From contig JAQZBN010000024.1 of NCBI GenBank assembly GCA_029238935.1, forward strand, positions 1 through 62,077: a stretch of DNA of 62,077 nucleotides, read 5' to 3'. Made by a program: the position numbers and the translations under genes. The notes beneath the pieces are model-generated. The model was not told the origin of the DNA and did not search any database. It saw only the letters and a program-made list of their open reading frames with translations. Numbering within the stretch: the stretch's first letter is position 1; every line of letters begins with the position of its first letter. Shown here piece after piece: positions 1 through 9,273 of this stretch. Origin of the DNA: Herbinix sp. Its GTDB lineage: Bacteria > Bacillota > Clostridia > Lachnospirales > Lachnospiraceae.

Positions 1-36
1 CACTCTTCGGATACATAGCAAGAAAGGAACCCGTTT

Positions 37-885
37 ATGAAATCTCATGAATATGGCGTAACGAGCCAGTCCGATATCTACTTTTTTACTTCCAGTCCTC
101 AAGCTAAGAATACCTTTTTTTATCCTCTCTGCGTTGGGCACTTCATATATGAGCCATATTACCATCTGTCCCGGGATTCCTATGACAGTTTTCTTGTGAT
201 GTATATGATAAGTGGAGACTGTACCATTCGGACCAATTTGGCTGAGCAGCATGCGGTTGCTGGCCAAATTATACTTCTTGACTGCTATAGCCCCCATGAA
301 TATTATACGAATAACGGGTGGGAAGCTCTGTGGATGCATTTTGACGGGATCAGTTCCAGGGGCTATTATAATATGATTACCGGCTCATCCAATCATGTAA
401 TCACTTTAAAGAATAACTATCGCTTTCAGAAATACCTAACAAAAATCTATGAGACCTTTCAACATAATGGGACGATCAAGGAAGCTTCATTATCCAATGA
501 TGTCAGCAACATTTTAACAGAACTTATACTGGATACATCAATCAGCACCAACAGCAATAGCCATACCGATGTTATTGAAGATATCGTTGCCTATATCAAT
601 GACCATCTTGATGAAGAGTTAACGTTACAACAGCTCTCTTCGCTGGCGTGCCTTAGCCCCTATTACTTTAATCGCTTATTTAAGAAGGAAGTCGGAATGC
701 CTCCTCACGAATATGTGATTGAAACCCGTGTCCATGCGGCAAAGTTCTATCTGAAAACCACTTCCCTTTCCATCAAAGAGATAGCAACCAAATTAGGTTT
801 TCATTGCGAGAGTTCCTTCTGTACTACCTTTAAGAATAAGGTACGCCTTACTCCCAGTGTGTATCGTAATTCAACAGATCGATAA
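37..885 (+). CDS. AraC-family transcriptional regulator
   Basis: This 282-residue DNA-binding regulator has the usual AraC/XylS layout. An N-terminal cupin-like sensing half (about residues 20-130) contains the typical phrase GQIILLDCYSPHEYY. A C-terminal pair of helix-turn-helix motifs spans about residues 182-280 (LTLQQLSSLACLSPYYFNRL and IKEIATKLGFHCESSFCTTF). Proteins of this type usually sense a small sugar-related ligand and activate a neighbouring gene. The ATG is preceded by AAGAAAGGAAC. The upstream neighbour lies outside the window, so the target is unknown. The gene is convergent with the pilus operon, with only about 10 bp between the stop codons and no obvious terminator between them. 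The family call is firm; the ligand is not known. Confidence 0.9.
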   Translation: MKSHEYGVTSQSDIYFFTSSPQAKNTFFYPLCVGHFIYEPYYHLSRDSYDSFLVMYMISGDCTIRTNLAEQHAVAGQIILLDCYSPHEYYTNNGWEALWMHFDGISSRGYYNMITGSSNHVITLKNNYRFQKYLTKIYETFQHNGTIKEASLSNDVSNILTELILDTSISTNSNSHTDVIEDIVAYINDHLDEELTLQQLSSLACLSPYYFNRLFKKEVGMPPHEYVIETRVHAAKFYLKTTSLSIKEIATKLGFHCESSFCTTFKNKVRLTPSVYRNSTDR

Positions 886-894
886 TATTGTTTG

Positions 895-2463
895 TTACTG
901 CTTTAAAAACTGATATCTGATATTCGCAAACGTAACTTCATCTCCAATTTGTAATTCTTTAATCTGATAGGTCAACACTGCCTCGTCATTGAGGAATGTG
1001 CCATTGGTAGAATTCAAATCCGTAATATAGAAATGCTCCTGATCTTTTGTAATTTTGGCATGATATCGACTGATGGCTTCATTTTTCAGACAGTAATCCA
1101 CGTTTATCTTCGTTTTACCTATGAAGAACGGGAAATTAGTGACTCGGATTGTTTCAAAATTGTCTTGGTCGTAGGGTTTTAAATAATAACTGGTTGGTTT
1201 TGTAATCTCTGATAAGATGCAAGTTGGATTGTCCTCTTCTTCTACCGAATTTGGAAACATAGTCTCGTTTGTTGACTTATTCCTCCAGGGTTTACTATCT
1301 TGCTCCATCTCCTGGACCGGATCCACATAGTCTTCCTTCAGGATTAGCTTTGTATGTTTCTTTTTCTTATCCCAGATCTTAGCTAAGAGATACCCTTCCA
1401 GACAAAGAATTAGTAGCAGAAGCCCGAAGAGTTTTGCCAAATCAATACGATTACCCAACGAAGTGTATATGAATTTAGATAGAAATCCAACAGCAATCAC
1501 TACTATTCCACCAAGGATACTAATAGCTGTATATATGTAATTTAACAGTGGATAATATTCCATCTCTTTCTCCCCGACCAACTTTTCTAACATGATAGGA
1601 ATTCTTGCAACTTCATTCGGTCGAGATATTTCCATTTTGGGGGTATTTAGAGTATTTCTCTTTTTATTATACTCTTTCTGTTCTTCTTTATTTGTATCCG
1701 TATTTTGCATTTTATTTGCTTGAGAAATATCTGCTGCATTTCTTGAATTTCTTTTATTTTTTTCTACATGAACTGTAATATGATGATCCGCATTTCCAGT
1801 GACTTCTATCATTGTATTTCCTGTGGTGTGGTCCATAGAGTTGTTTGCTTCCACTTCCTCTTCTTCCCTCGATGAATTCCTCCCAGTCGTATTTGTATCC
1901 TGTTTCTTTGTTACTCTAGGATTCTCCTTATGTAGCAGATGAAATAAATGATGAAGCGCAAATCCATCTTCTTTGCAAGCAGCATAAAGATTATAGATCA
2001 ATAATACTGCTTCTTCATCATTATAATTGACTTTATTCATCGTATATTCGACGAATCTGGTGATTTGAATCCTAATATCCTGTTGATAGCCGGAATAATA
2101 ACATAAGAAAGGTTCTTTGTTTCCCATCGTCTGATATAGAAACTCTGGAGATAAAATAAAATCATCCTCCATTAATAAGTACTCACTTGCCTTTTCTATG
2201 ATTTGAAGTATTTTAAGAAATAGGTGTTTTATCTCAAGGAATGAGAAGGATGCCTTTTCATACAGAATTTTTATTGATTGCTTCCCTGTGATATCATAGT
2301 AGTAGAGCGCTTGATTATCAATAACCCGGCGCTCCATTTCTAAGATACCGTCTATCTTTTGATAACTTAGCATCTTAATACAGTGACTTACATTACTCCA
2401 ATCCATAGGATCCTTTAAAACCATATAATTATGATGCAAATCTCTTTTATATTCTACCTCCAT
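895..2463 (-). CDS. DUF6382-type membrane protein with C-terminal FHA domain (end of Tad locus)
   Basis: This 522-residue protein is the last gene of the pilus operon. Residues 1-180 resemble the DUF6382 region found in clostridial FHA proteins. A low-complexity, polar Asn/Glu/Lys-rich linker follows (about 185-285). Two membrane segments lie at about 310-330 and 340-365. The C-terminal ~80 residues are a forkhead-associated domain with the recognisable elements FFIGK, SRYHAKI and LNSTNGTFLND. FHA domains bind phosphothreonine peptides. The FHA end is predicted to be cytoplasmic, so the protein could couple the pilus apparatus to Ser/Thr phosphorylation. That link is inferred from the presence of a kinase/phosphatase operon at 23.8-29.4 kb. 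The start is an ATG with AGAGGTGG upstream, 28 bp after the preceding tadE gene. Confidence 0.8.
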   Translation of the reverse strand: MEVEYKRDLHHNYMVLKDPMDWSNVSHCIKMLSYQKIDGILEMERRVIDNQALYYYDITGKQSIKILYEKASFSFLEIKHLFLKILQIIEKASEYLLMEDDFILSPEFLYQTMGNKEPFLCYYSGYQQDIRIQITRFVEYTMNKVNYNDEEAVLLIYNLYAACKEDGFALHHLFHLLHKENPRVTKKQDTNTTGRNSSREEEEVEANNSMDHTTGNTMIEVTGNADHHITVHVEKNKRNSRNAADISQANKMQNTDTNKEEQKEYNKKRNTLNTPKMEISRPNEVARIPIMLEKLVGEKEMEYYPLLNYIYTAISILGGIVVIAVGFLSKFIYTSLGNRIDLAKLFGLLLLILCLEGYLLAKIWDKKKKHTKLILKEDYVDPVQEMEQDSKPWRNKSTNETMFPNSVEEEDNPTCILSEITKPTSYYLKPYDQDNFETIRVTNFPFFIGKTKINVDYCLKNEAISRYHAKITKDQEHFYITDLNSTNGTFLNDEAVLTYQIKELQIGDEVTFANIRYQFLKQ

Positions 2464-2491
2464 CTTTTGACCACCTCTTCTAGGTAATTTA

Positions 2492-3067
2492 CTATCTTAC
2501 TGTGGATATTAAATCACTTATCCTTTCTTTCCAATCCTCCATACCTTTTATCTTCTCTCCGGTTTCCATCACCACATTAGCTATTCGTACAAAATCGGAT
2601 GGTTCGTGAATTTCACTCTTTCCTTGTATAAGTATGAAATCCTTCGACATCCAAAGCTTATTTATACCCATCAAGGAGATTTTAGGGTTTCCACTGACCG
2701 TAATAACAACCTCTGTACTTTCTACTTTCACCTTAATCTCATTCACTTTCGTTATGAATAAACCGTAGCTTAATTGACCTTCAAGATATTGTGAGATCGC
2801 CTCCTCTTCCGTAGCAGTCGCATCCGTAAACCAATCGAATATATTCTGTTTCATCATATTCACATACCGGGTTTCTCCACTGGTGATATCCATTGGATGC
2901 TTTAATAGCATGCCTGCTTTGTATACCGTAGTATTCACTGCCCCTTGTATTCGTACCGTATCATGTAGGTAGAAGGCAAGATACAGGAGTAGCATAATAA
3001 CAGTTAAAACGATAGGCATGATGAATGCTGCTTCCACTGTAAGGCTCCCCCGTAGGTAACTTTTCAT
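2492..3067 (-). CDS. TadE-family pilus assembly protein
   Basis: This 191-residue pseudopilin-like protein has the N-terminal signature of TadE/TadG proteins. A short basic start is followed by GSLTVEAAFIMPIVL and a single hydrophobic helix (about residues 14-32). The rest is a soluble, probably extracytoplasmic domain. TadE proteins are minor pilin-like parts needed to assemble Flp pili. It is the second of two tadE-type genes in the operon and lies 28 bp upstream of the FHA gene. The 138-bp gap on its 5' side, towards the prepilin peptidase, is longer than most gaps in the operon and holds an inverted repeat. The start is an ATG. Confidence 0.8.
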   Translation of the reverse strand: MKSYLRGSLTVEAAFIMPIVLTVIMLLLYLAFYLHDTVRIQGAVNTTVYKAGMLLKHPMDITSGETRYVNMMKQNIFDWFTDATATEEEAISQYLEGQLSYGLFITKVNEIKVKVESTEVVITVSGNPKISLMGINKLWMSKDFILIQGKSEIHEPSDFVRIANVVMETGEKIKGMEDWKERISDLISTVR

Positions 3068-3135
3068 TCTTATGCCTCCCTGTATTTAAATTGTAAGTAG
3101 TTGGCGAGTCTTTATATCATAAGTAGTTGACGCAT

Positions 3136-3197
3136 TATATTATATCTCCCTCTCCGCGCTTATTTTCTTAGCTTCTTAGGTCTGGAGATATATTATC
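3136..3197. repeat. Inverted repeat in tad operon spacer
   Basis: ATTATATCTCC near 3137 and GGAGATATATTAT near 3184 form inverted arms with a ~35-nt pyrimidine-rich spacer. They lie between the prepilin peptidase and the second tadE gene. The same spacer carries two copies of TAAGTAGTTG (about 3090 and 3119). Neither element is followed by a T-run in the transcribed (minus) direction, so a processing or mRNA-stability hairpin is likelier than a terminator. Confidence 0.4.
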
Positions 3198-3205
3198 TTT
3201 TTATA

Positions 3206-3637
3206 CTAATATTGAATAGCCATCATAGCGATATAACCCATAAATAAAAAAGGAATAAAAGGTATACTCGTTTTTCGATTAACAATACCAACAATCAGCA
3301 GAACGATTGAGACAACTGCCGCTATAAATAACGCTACCGCAAAAAGTTCTAAATTTCCCCATAATCCAAGACCTATACCGGTAGCACAGAGCAGCAACCC
3401 GTCACCCATACCTATTTTTCCACCGGTAGCTTTACTAAGTAATACTATGCTAACCCCAACAGCAAATCCTCCTATTCGATCTGCATGGCTTATCGTTCCA
3501 TAAATCAAGGATAAAAACAGGATACAAAGTATACCTAACCCCACAACCCATAAGCTAACTTTTTTCTTCTTCATGTCTTGTATGGAGCAGAGAAGCAAAA
3601 GTAGTATGATTCCTGTTTTTACTATATTTTCTTCCAT
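3206..3637 (-). CDS. Prepilin peptidase, TadV/CpaA-like (A24 family)
   Basis: This 143-residue integral membrane aspartyl protease should cut the leader of the Flp pilin and pseudopilins. The two catalytic aspartates of the A24 family are in place: D21 in SIQDMKKKKV and D79 in GMGDG. The protein is the short form without the N-methylase domain, as expected for TadV/CpaA. It is highly hydrophobic with about five membrane helices. It sits 16 bp downstream of the larger tadE gene and starts with an ATG behind GGAGGT. The family call is strong, and its position in a Tad locus supports the substrate assignment. Confidence 0.85.
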   Translation of the reverse strand: MEENIVKTGIILLLLLCSIQDMKKKKVSLWVVGLGILCILFLSLIYGTISHADRIGGFAVGVSIVLLSKATGGKIGMGDGLLLCATGIGLGLWGNLELFAVALFIAAVVSIVLLIVGIVNRKTSIPFIPFLFMGYIAMMAIQY

Positions 3638-3653
3638 TGTAACCTCCTAACAC

Positions 3654-4544
3654 TTACTGTTTGGAACACCGTTTGCATAACTTACGATCCGATACCTCGG
3701 ACAAAGGAACGCTGATTATGGTTCGCTTTAATCCACTGCAATTGATATTTCTATGATATCTGGTCCCGTCCGTTGTGATGTAAGTCATATCTGATTCCGT
3801 CTCCTGATGGCCGCATAATTCACAGGAATGATAGATGGCTCCATTATCGTTTCGCAAGTTTGTCGGTAATCCTTGTACCGGCCTGATGGATAACCTCAGA
3901 TGCGAGCAATTTTTATTCGTATGATATACCGTTCCTGTCTCTGTGATATAAACCAAAGTATCTTGTGTACCTTCATCTTCCTCTTTCCCATAAGCAGCTG
4001 CAACCTGGTGACCAGTCCAACCCCTAAGTCTTACTCTTTGGATCATATTTAGATCCTCTAACCCAAACAGGTTAAAGGGTATTTTCATTTGATATCGGAG
4101 GACAATATCGATACAATCTTCTTCATCCATTACACTGGACTCATAAAATAAAATTCCATCATATCCACCTTTGATACAGGACCTATTGATTTGGTCCATA
4201 CTGATATAATCCTTTACTCTAAGTTTTAATATACTGCTATCCAATACCGTCTCTTTCAGTTCGTGATAGTTAAAGTTATCCTTACTTCCATATAGAGAGG
4301 AATTCAGCTTCTCAAGGTTTTCCTCTTTTATAAACTCCTGAATGACATAAGCGTACTTTGCCGTATTACGTCCAGCTTCCGTTATTGCTGCCTGCAATCT
4401 TTCCTGTATTAGCATGATCTGAAAGAAATAAAGAAATATCATCATAAAATAAAGGAAAATCGGAAGAACCAGAGTCGTCTCGACGGTCAAGGATCCAGCG
4501 GTATATCTTTTCCTACTAATTTTTGTCCTACTGATCAGCTTCAT
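3654..4544 (-). CDS. TadE-like pseudopilin carrying two YHx4C/CxxC modules
   Basis: This 296-residue protein has the TadE start (AGSLTVETTLVLPIFLY, about residues 16-32) and a hydrophobic helix to about residue 45. Its C-terminal third is unusual. Two similar modules follow each other: residues 198-245 (Y207, H208, C213, then C241 and C244) and residues 254-293 (Y263, H264, C269, then C290 and C293). Each has one His and three Cys in an arrangement that could bind a metal such as zinc or form disulphides. The modules should lie outside the cytoplasm, since the TadE domain is anchored by one N-terminal helix. It starts with an ATG behind AGGAG. TadE identity is well supported; module function is unknown. 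Confidence 0.75.
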   Translation of the reverse strand: MKLISRTKISRKRYTAGSLTVETTLVLPIFLYFMMIFLYFFQIMLIQERLQAAITEAGRNTAKYAYVIQEFIKEENLEKLNSSLYGSKDNFNYHELKETVLDSSILKLRVKDYISMDQINRSCIKGGYDGILFYESSVMDEEDCIDIVLRYQMKIPFNLFGLEDLNMIQRVRLRGWTGHQVAAAYGKEEDEGTQDTLVYITETGTVYHTNKNCSHLRLSIRPVQGLPTNLRNDNGAIYHSCELCGHQETESDMTYITTDGTRYHRNINCSGLKRTIISVPLSEVSDRKLCKRCSKQ

Positions 4545-4557
4545 GTATAACTCCTGT

Positions 4558-4708
4558 GGGTGGACTGGGATGTCCGTTCTTCTAAGAATGAATGATTAAT
4601 TTGAATATATGCAAATGATTTCTTGGAGAGAGAGTTTTTAATATGATTTTTTTTTGATTTACTATTTGAAATAACTTAGATGAGAAGAGCGGACATCCCA
4701 ATCCACCC
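4558..4708. repeat. 151-bp element bounded by 26-bp inverted repeats
   Basis: The left arm (4558-4583, starting GGGTGGACTGGGATGTCCG) and right arm (4683-4708) match as inverted repeats at 24 of 26 positions. They enclose 99 bp of AT-rich DNA with no ORF. The element fills most of the 174-bp gap between the DUF5702 gene and the first tadE gene. In RNA it would form a very stable stem with a large loop. It could be a small non-autonomous mobile element (MITE-like) or a structural element that lowers downstream expression. No clear target-site duplication is visible. Confidence 0.6.
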
Positions 4709-4718
4709 GTTTAAATGT

Positions 4719-7280
4719 TCAATAACAATTCGAACATTGAATAGAGAAACTATAAATTGATTGTTCATTACTCTGCGTTCTATATTTCTGTAGAAAGGTT
4801 GGTTTTAAAAATCTTTCTGGCAGCAAATATTCCGCTTTTACTTTTAATCCAAAAAGACAATTTGCCATCCTGAAATTATCTTCATATCGAATCCGTATAT
4901 TTTCCTGTATCAGATCCATCGCTCGATATGAAATTTTCTGTCTGTCCTTTGTAAGAATAAATATCCTGATATAATCCCTATAGCTAAGAGAAGTAACACC
5001 CTTATGGTCCGGTAGGGACGATGCCTTTGTATCAATAAAATCTCTGTTTAGCAGAAATAAGTCAGGGTATTGAATGACAAGTTCTTTTGGTATCTTTAAA
5101 ATCGGAATTTCCTTCCCTTTTAGTAGTGCACTGGTATCCACTAATGCTTCTGCAAATGCCCATAGAATAAGGATTACAGTCTTTATGATACTAATCAGAA
5201 TCGGTAACCCGGTAAATCCTACCAGTGCTGCTGCCGTCGCCCTTGCCTCGTTGTTTCTTACACTGTCCCCCAGTATACTGACGAAGTTTAATAGTGTGCG
5301 AAGCAGGATAATATTAGATACCATTTCTTTTAGATTATCTTTATCCAGCCGATGTCCGGCAAGAATGTATTCCTGTTCATAAGTAAGGACGGACGGTTTT
5401 CTGGAGGATATCTCAGAAGAACTGATTGGATATCCATAAAAATGTTCGGCAAAGTATTCGTCTAGTAAAAGTTTTTCAACTACTGAGCTAATTCCCTCTT
5501 TCAAAAGAGCCGTCACATCACTATATTGATCAAAGCTTCCAAAGAAATTACTAGTATCCGAATCACTACCCCCTAACGTATTACTCTTTATGAAATCTGT
5601 AATATCAAATACAGTATTATCCTGAGGAGTCAATGCACCTAGGCTAGAAGGTAATGTCTCTTGTGTTAGTTCTGCTTTTGATACGGAGGATGGGTCTATT
5701 ACGAGTGAGAGAAGTCCATCTTTTAGAAGTGAAGATATCATATCCAGTGGGTCTGGTACAGATTTATTCTGAAGTACCAAAGTACTGTAATCCAGCGTAA
5801 GACCCTTTGTCTGATACTTCATTAAACTGCTTCTGGCAGATTGAAAACTGATATATGCATCATCATAATTAGCATTTTCTATATACTGTTCAATTTTTTT
5901 CAAAACAGCAACTGTTTGGTTTAGTATCTCTTTATTACTCTTAAGTATTTGTTCCATTCGTACAAAATCATAATGTTTGAAATCTCCATCGGAGGTATAC
6001 TTTTTTAGCTCCTTTAACTCTTGGAATAAACTTGAGAAGATACCCGTATCTATGTCGTCTTTATAATCATTTAACTGTTCTTCATATGTTCTAATGAGAT
6101 CAGATGCACCAGATGATTTTATTTTCATAACGGTAAGAACAGGAAATGTCTTATCTATCTTTGGAATGATCCCTTCACATGATTCTTGAAAGGTATTGCT
6201 TAAAAGATTGATACTATAAATATCGTGGGACTTTTGTGCATAAAAACTTGATATTGTATCTCGGCAATTCTTTTTCTTTTGTTCTGTCATCTTTAATTCA
6301 TCTGTTAATTCTTTTATCCTTATTTCGATTCGATGTACAGCTTCATCATCTGCTTCTAGAGTTCTCTTTTCATCCTCTAATTTTCTTATCTTTTCCTCCG
6401 CAACCTCACTGTCTTTCTGCAAGCTAAGGTATTCGCTCTCATATACCTTTATATTACTTACCGTCATAAGCAAGGACTTGAAGGCATTATCTATTGTATC
6501 TAATTCTACCGTTGGGTTGATATATTGACTTTGCAAAGCACGATAGATAATCTCACTATTAATTCCAACCTGCTCTTTCGTTATCTCTCCAAAACATATC
6601 TTCTTTACGAACTTGGATACGATCTGAAGCTCTCCCTTTGAATTTGTTTTTATTCCTTTCTCCCCGGTCTCTATCCCATCGATTAACTCCATCAAGATTA
6701 GGATACCCTGATCTATTTCGACCAGTTCTTCTTCTACCTTTTGCTTTTCCTCATAGAGATAAGTAACTTTTTCTGGCGTCTTAAGCATAGATCCTTTCCG
6801 TAATAGCTCTTCCACACCGTTAGCAACCGATTTATATTTCATATACGTAATCGCTTCCTGCAAAAATAACTCTCCTTGATGATCCAATAGCTTTGTTCTG
6901 TCTAAAATATCAATTGTTGTAGAAGATAAATTGAATATTTCAACTCCATCCATAAGAAATGGCAGCTCTAAGTCTTTATTTGGATGAAAGGTGTACGACA
7001 TATATTCTTGTAACTTAGCTTCTATGTAATATTCCTGAAGCTGATCAGAACCATATCCTGCATCTAGACCAAAGATATGATATTCCTTCATGAGGGGACC
7101 ATAATATTCTGCTAAAACAGAATCCATCGCAGTACTCAGTGATCTTTGTGCATAAGTTTTTGCGATGCTTATTCTTGCTCCTTCTAAGGTAGTTAGAATG
7201 ATTGCCAATACAAGCAATAAGATTAAACTTAAGAATACTGTTATGGATGCACCTGGCTCTACTCTTTTTTTACTAATCAT
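4719..7280 (-). CDS. DUF5702-type protein of Tad-like pilus locus
   Basis: This 853-residue protein begins with a TadE/TadG-like segment (GASITVFLSLILLLVLAIIL, about residues 9-28) followed by a conserved stretch around AQRSLSTAMDSVLAEYYGPL. Residues about 280-345 are strongly charged and predicted to form a coiled coil. A further hydrophobic stretch lies at about 680-720. This architecture matches the large DUF5702 proteins that accompany clostridial Tad loci. They are probably extracytoplasmic assembly factors, comparable in place and size to TadG, but their biochemical role is unknown. The gene follows the pilin gene by 40 bp and starts with an ATG behind GAGGT. Confidence 0.7.
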   Translation of the reverse strand: MISKKRVEPGASITVFLSLILLLVLAIILTTLEGARISIAKTYAQRSLSTAMDSVLAEYYGPLMKEYHIFGLDAGYGSDQLQEYYIEAKLQEYMSYTFHPNKDLELPFLMDGVEIFNLSSTTIDILDRTKLLDHQGELFLQEAITYMKYKSVANGVEELLRKGSMLKTPEKVTYLYEEKQKVEEELVEIDQGILILMELIDGIETGEKGIKTNSKGELQIVSKFVKKICFGEITKEQVGINSEIIYRALQSQYINPTVELDTIDNAFKSLLMTVSNIKVYESEYLSLQKDSEVAEEKIRKLEDEKRTLEADDEAVHRIEIRIKELTDELKMTEQKKKNCRDTISSFYAQKSHDIYSINLLSNTFQESCEGIIPKIDKTFPVLTVMKIKSSGASDLIRTYEEQLNDYKDDIDTGIFSSLFQELKELKKYTSDGDFKHYDFVRMEQILKSNKEILNQTVAVLKKIEQYIENANYDDAYISFQSARSSLMKYQTKGLTLDYSTLVLQNKSVPDPLDMISSLLKDGLLSLVIDPSSVSKAELTQETLPSSLGALTPQDNTVFDITDFIKSNTLGGSDSDTSNFFGSFDQYSDVTALLKEGISSVVEKLLLDEYFAEHFYGYPISSSEISSRKPSVLTYEQEYILAGHRLDKDNLKEMVSNIILLRTLLNFVSILGDSVRNNEARATAAALVGFTGLPILISIIKTVILILWAFAEALVDTSALLKGKEIPILKIPKELVIQYPDLFLLNRDFIDTKASSLPDHKGVTSLSYRDYIRIFILTKDRQKISYRAMDLIQENIRIRYEDNFRMANCLFGLKVKAEYLLPERFLKPTFLQKYRTQSNEQSIYSFSIQCSNCY

Positions 7281-7320
7281 TTTACCTCATCCTTTACTGT
7301 ATCTTAAAACACTCATATCC

Positions 7321-7533
7321 TTAGCCGGTAATCTCTGCCGAGCCACCTGTTATCGTTTCAAAGATGTTTTCTATTAATTCTGTAATCTGAGTTTTAAAAA
7401 TTAGTACCAGGCTAATCAAAACCACCAGAATTAATATGATTTCAACCACACCGATACCGTCATATTGTTTTGTTAATAAACCTTGTAGAAAGTATTTCAT
7501 CTTGTCTAATCTCTGTATGATTTCTTTCTTCAT
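7321..7533 (-). CDS. Flp-type IVb major pilin (Flp1-like)
   Basis: This is a 70-residue pilin subunit. After a 26-residue basic leader comes a typical prepilin site: cleavage is expected after G26, leaving I27-G-V-V-E31, so the conserved glutamate is at +5. A 20-residue hydrophobic helix (EIILILVVLISLVLIFK) follows, then a short tail. Flp pilins are the shaft subunits of Tad pili and are processed by the TadV peptidase, present here at 3206-3637. The gene lies between tadC (128-bp gap, with a small hairpin near 7551-7573) and the DUF5702 gene. Only one flp gene is seen. Confidence 0.85.
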   Translation of the reverse strand: MKKEIIQRLDKMKYFLQGLLTKQYDGIGVVEIILILVVLISLVLIFKTQITELIENIFETITGGSAEITG

Positions 7534-7661
7534 GTTATTTTCTTACAGACTGCAAGCTATCTGCAGTTTCTCCTTTCTTTGTAGCCATAATTTATTGATT
7601 ACCATGTCTTCTATACATAATTTCATAATGTGAATACATAATGTTAAAATACTGATATTAC

Positions 7662-9248
7662 TCATATCATTTGAAACGACATAAATGCCGGTATGATGAT
7701 AATAATTAGTACAATCAATAACATCATTGCCATTGGGCCTAGAAGTTTTGTTCCGGCTTCCTCACCAAGCCTCTTGGCTGATTCCTTTCGCTCTTCGAAC
7801 GCCTCCATCGCTTCTCTATTTAAAAGTTCTGATAATCCTTTGCTTCCCTTTCTAAGGTTTTGTGCAATCAAGGAACTAAATTTTAGATAGGGTAATAATC
7901 CTATTCTCCTGCCAAATAACTCATAGACCTCTCCTTCCGGTATCCCCAGCTTTAGCTCATGAACGGATACCAGCATCTCTTCATAAGCATATCTTTGGTA
8001 CGATTGGAGATTGCTCTTTTTGCTGATATAATCCTCCGTGATTTTATTCCAAGCCTGTTGTGCCGTCATACCAGCATTTACAAGAAGAGTAAACTTATCG
8101 ATAATCTCCGGGTAGTCCAAAAGAAGTTGATTTTTTCTTTTACTCATTCTCTTAGTAAGCTCTTTGTCCTGATACATCCAGACTACAACTGCTGCCATGA
8201 TTCCTAGGACAAGGAATAGAACTCCGGTATTGGCCCTCGGCTCTTCCCAATGTAGCTGGTACTTATCCATTGTCTCAGGAAGTTCCAGGTGATCATCTTT
8301 TGCGGACCTTTCTGAAGAATTAACGATTTCCTTCTTCAGTTGTTGTAAAATAATTTCTTCTTCTGTATACTTCCTTGGTTTTATAAGTAGTGGCTTCTGA
8401 TATTCAACCTCCCGCTGTTCATAAGATAGTATTGCAGTCACTGTGGTCAAAATTCCATCTGAGGGAATTCCTTCATTCTGTATCTTTCCATCCAGATGTA
8501 TCAGCTTATAATCCTCCGGTTTCCATTCCACTTTAATACTGGTCCCCGGTATATTACTGCAGAAATTTAAATCTGTAGTGATTTGATCTGCAGAAGGATT
8601 CTCTCCTAGGATATCGTTATCTAGGAATTTAGTAGCCTCCTTAAATACCCTCATTTGTTCTTCCTCATTTAATTTCTCTTCTTCAATCAGAACCTCTATT
8701 TTATGTATGCTGACTTCTTTTTCATGCTCTTGAGTATCCTGAAGATCATTCGTTTCCGCCGAATCTGCTAACTCTATATCATTGCTTTTACCATTCTCTG
8801 CTTCTAAGTCGTTGCCTTCATCCGTAGCTTCTAGAGCAACGAGCAGCTCAACCTCCTCACTTCCTTGCCCAAACTCAGGGCGATCAAGGAAATGCTCTTT
8901 CAGAAGCTTCGACGTACCAGACTCTTGCAGAAAATAGAATAATGAAAATAAATTGCATACAAATAGGATTACTATGACTGTTGAAATCTTATTACACCAA
9001 TAAATACGCCATATCCCCTCCGTTCTTCTGGTAACATAGAGGGCTTTCATGGTTTCATTCAACTGATCCTTCTTAGCAAGATACCTCTTTATCCATGGTA
9101 TCTGAAAAATACGATCGGCCAGAGAATATAGTAAGGCAAAAGGATGCTCTTTTTTATCCAATTCCCTTAACCCCTGATCTTTACTTTTTAATGTAAATAA
9201 TATGCCTATCAATATAACTCCCAGTATTGCTATATTCAAAAAGACCAA
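7662..9248 (-). CDS. TadC-like inner-membrane platform protein (T2SS F family) with large acidic ectodomain
   Basis: This is a 528-residue type II secretion F/TadC-type platform protein. Membrane segments lie at about 3-20, 88-107, 345-364 and 505-527. The T2SSF domain is near the C-terminus (about 370-525), with the usual phrase DYPEIIDKFTLLVNAGMTAQQAW. Residues about 110-340, between the second and third helices, form an unusually long Glu/Asp-rich region that probably faces outward. TadB/TadC proteins form the platform driven by the TadA ATPase. The start appears to be TTG with AAGGAAG upstream, and the gene follows tadB by 25 bp. The role of the acidic region is unknown. Confidence 0.75.
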   Translation of the reverse strand: MVFLNIAILGVILIGILFTLKSKDQGLRELDKKEHPFALLYSLADRIFQIPWIKRYLAKKDQLNETMKALYVTRRTEGIWRIYWCNKISTVIVILFVCNLFSLFYFLQESGTSKLLKEHFLDRPEFGQGSEEVELLVALEATDEGNDLEAENGKSNDIELADSAETNDLQDTQEHEKEVSIHKIEVLIEEEKLNEEEQMRVFKEATKFLDNDILGENPSADQITTDLNFCSNIPGTSIKVEWKPEDYKLIHLDGKIQNEGIPSDGILTTVTAILSYEQREVEYQKPLLIKPRKYTEEEIILQQLKKEIVNSSERSAKDDHLELPETMDKYQLHWEEPRANTGVLFLVLGIMAAVVVWMYQDKELTKRMSKRKNQLLLDYPEIIDKFTLLVNAGMTAQQAWNKITEDYISKKSNLQSYQRYAYEEMLVSVHELKLGIPEGEVYELFGRRIGLLPYLKFSSLIAQNLRKGSKGLSELLNREAMEAFEERKESAKRLGEEAGTKLLGPMAMMLLIVLIIIIIPAFMSFQMI

Positions 9249-9273
9249 ATAAGTATCACTTCCTTCTAGATCC

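Noticed and set aside
5074..5382. 102-codon plus-strand frame inside DUF5702 gene
   Set aside because: Antisense shadow of a well-supported gene.
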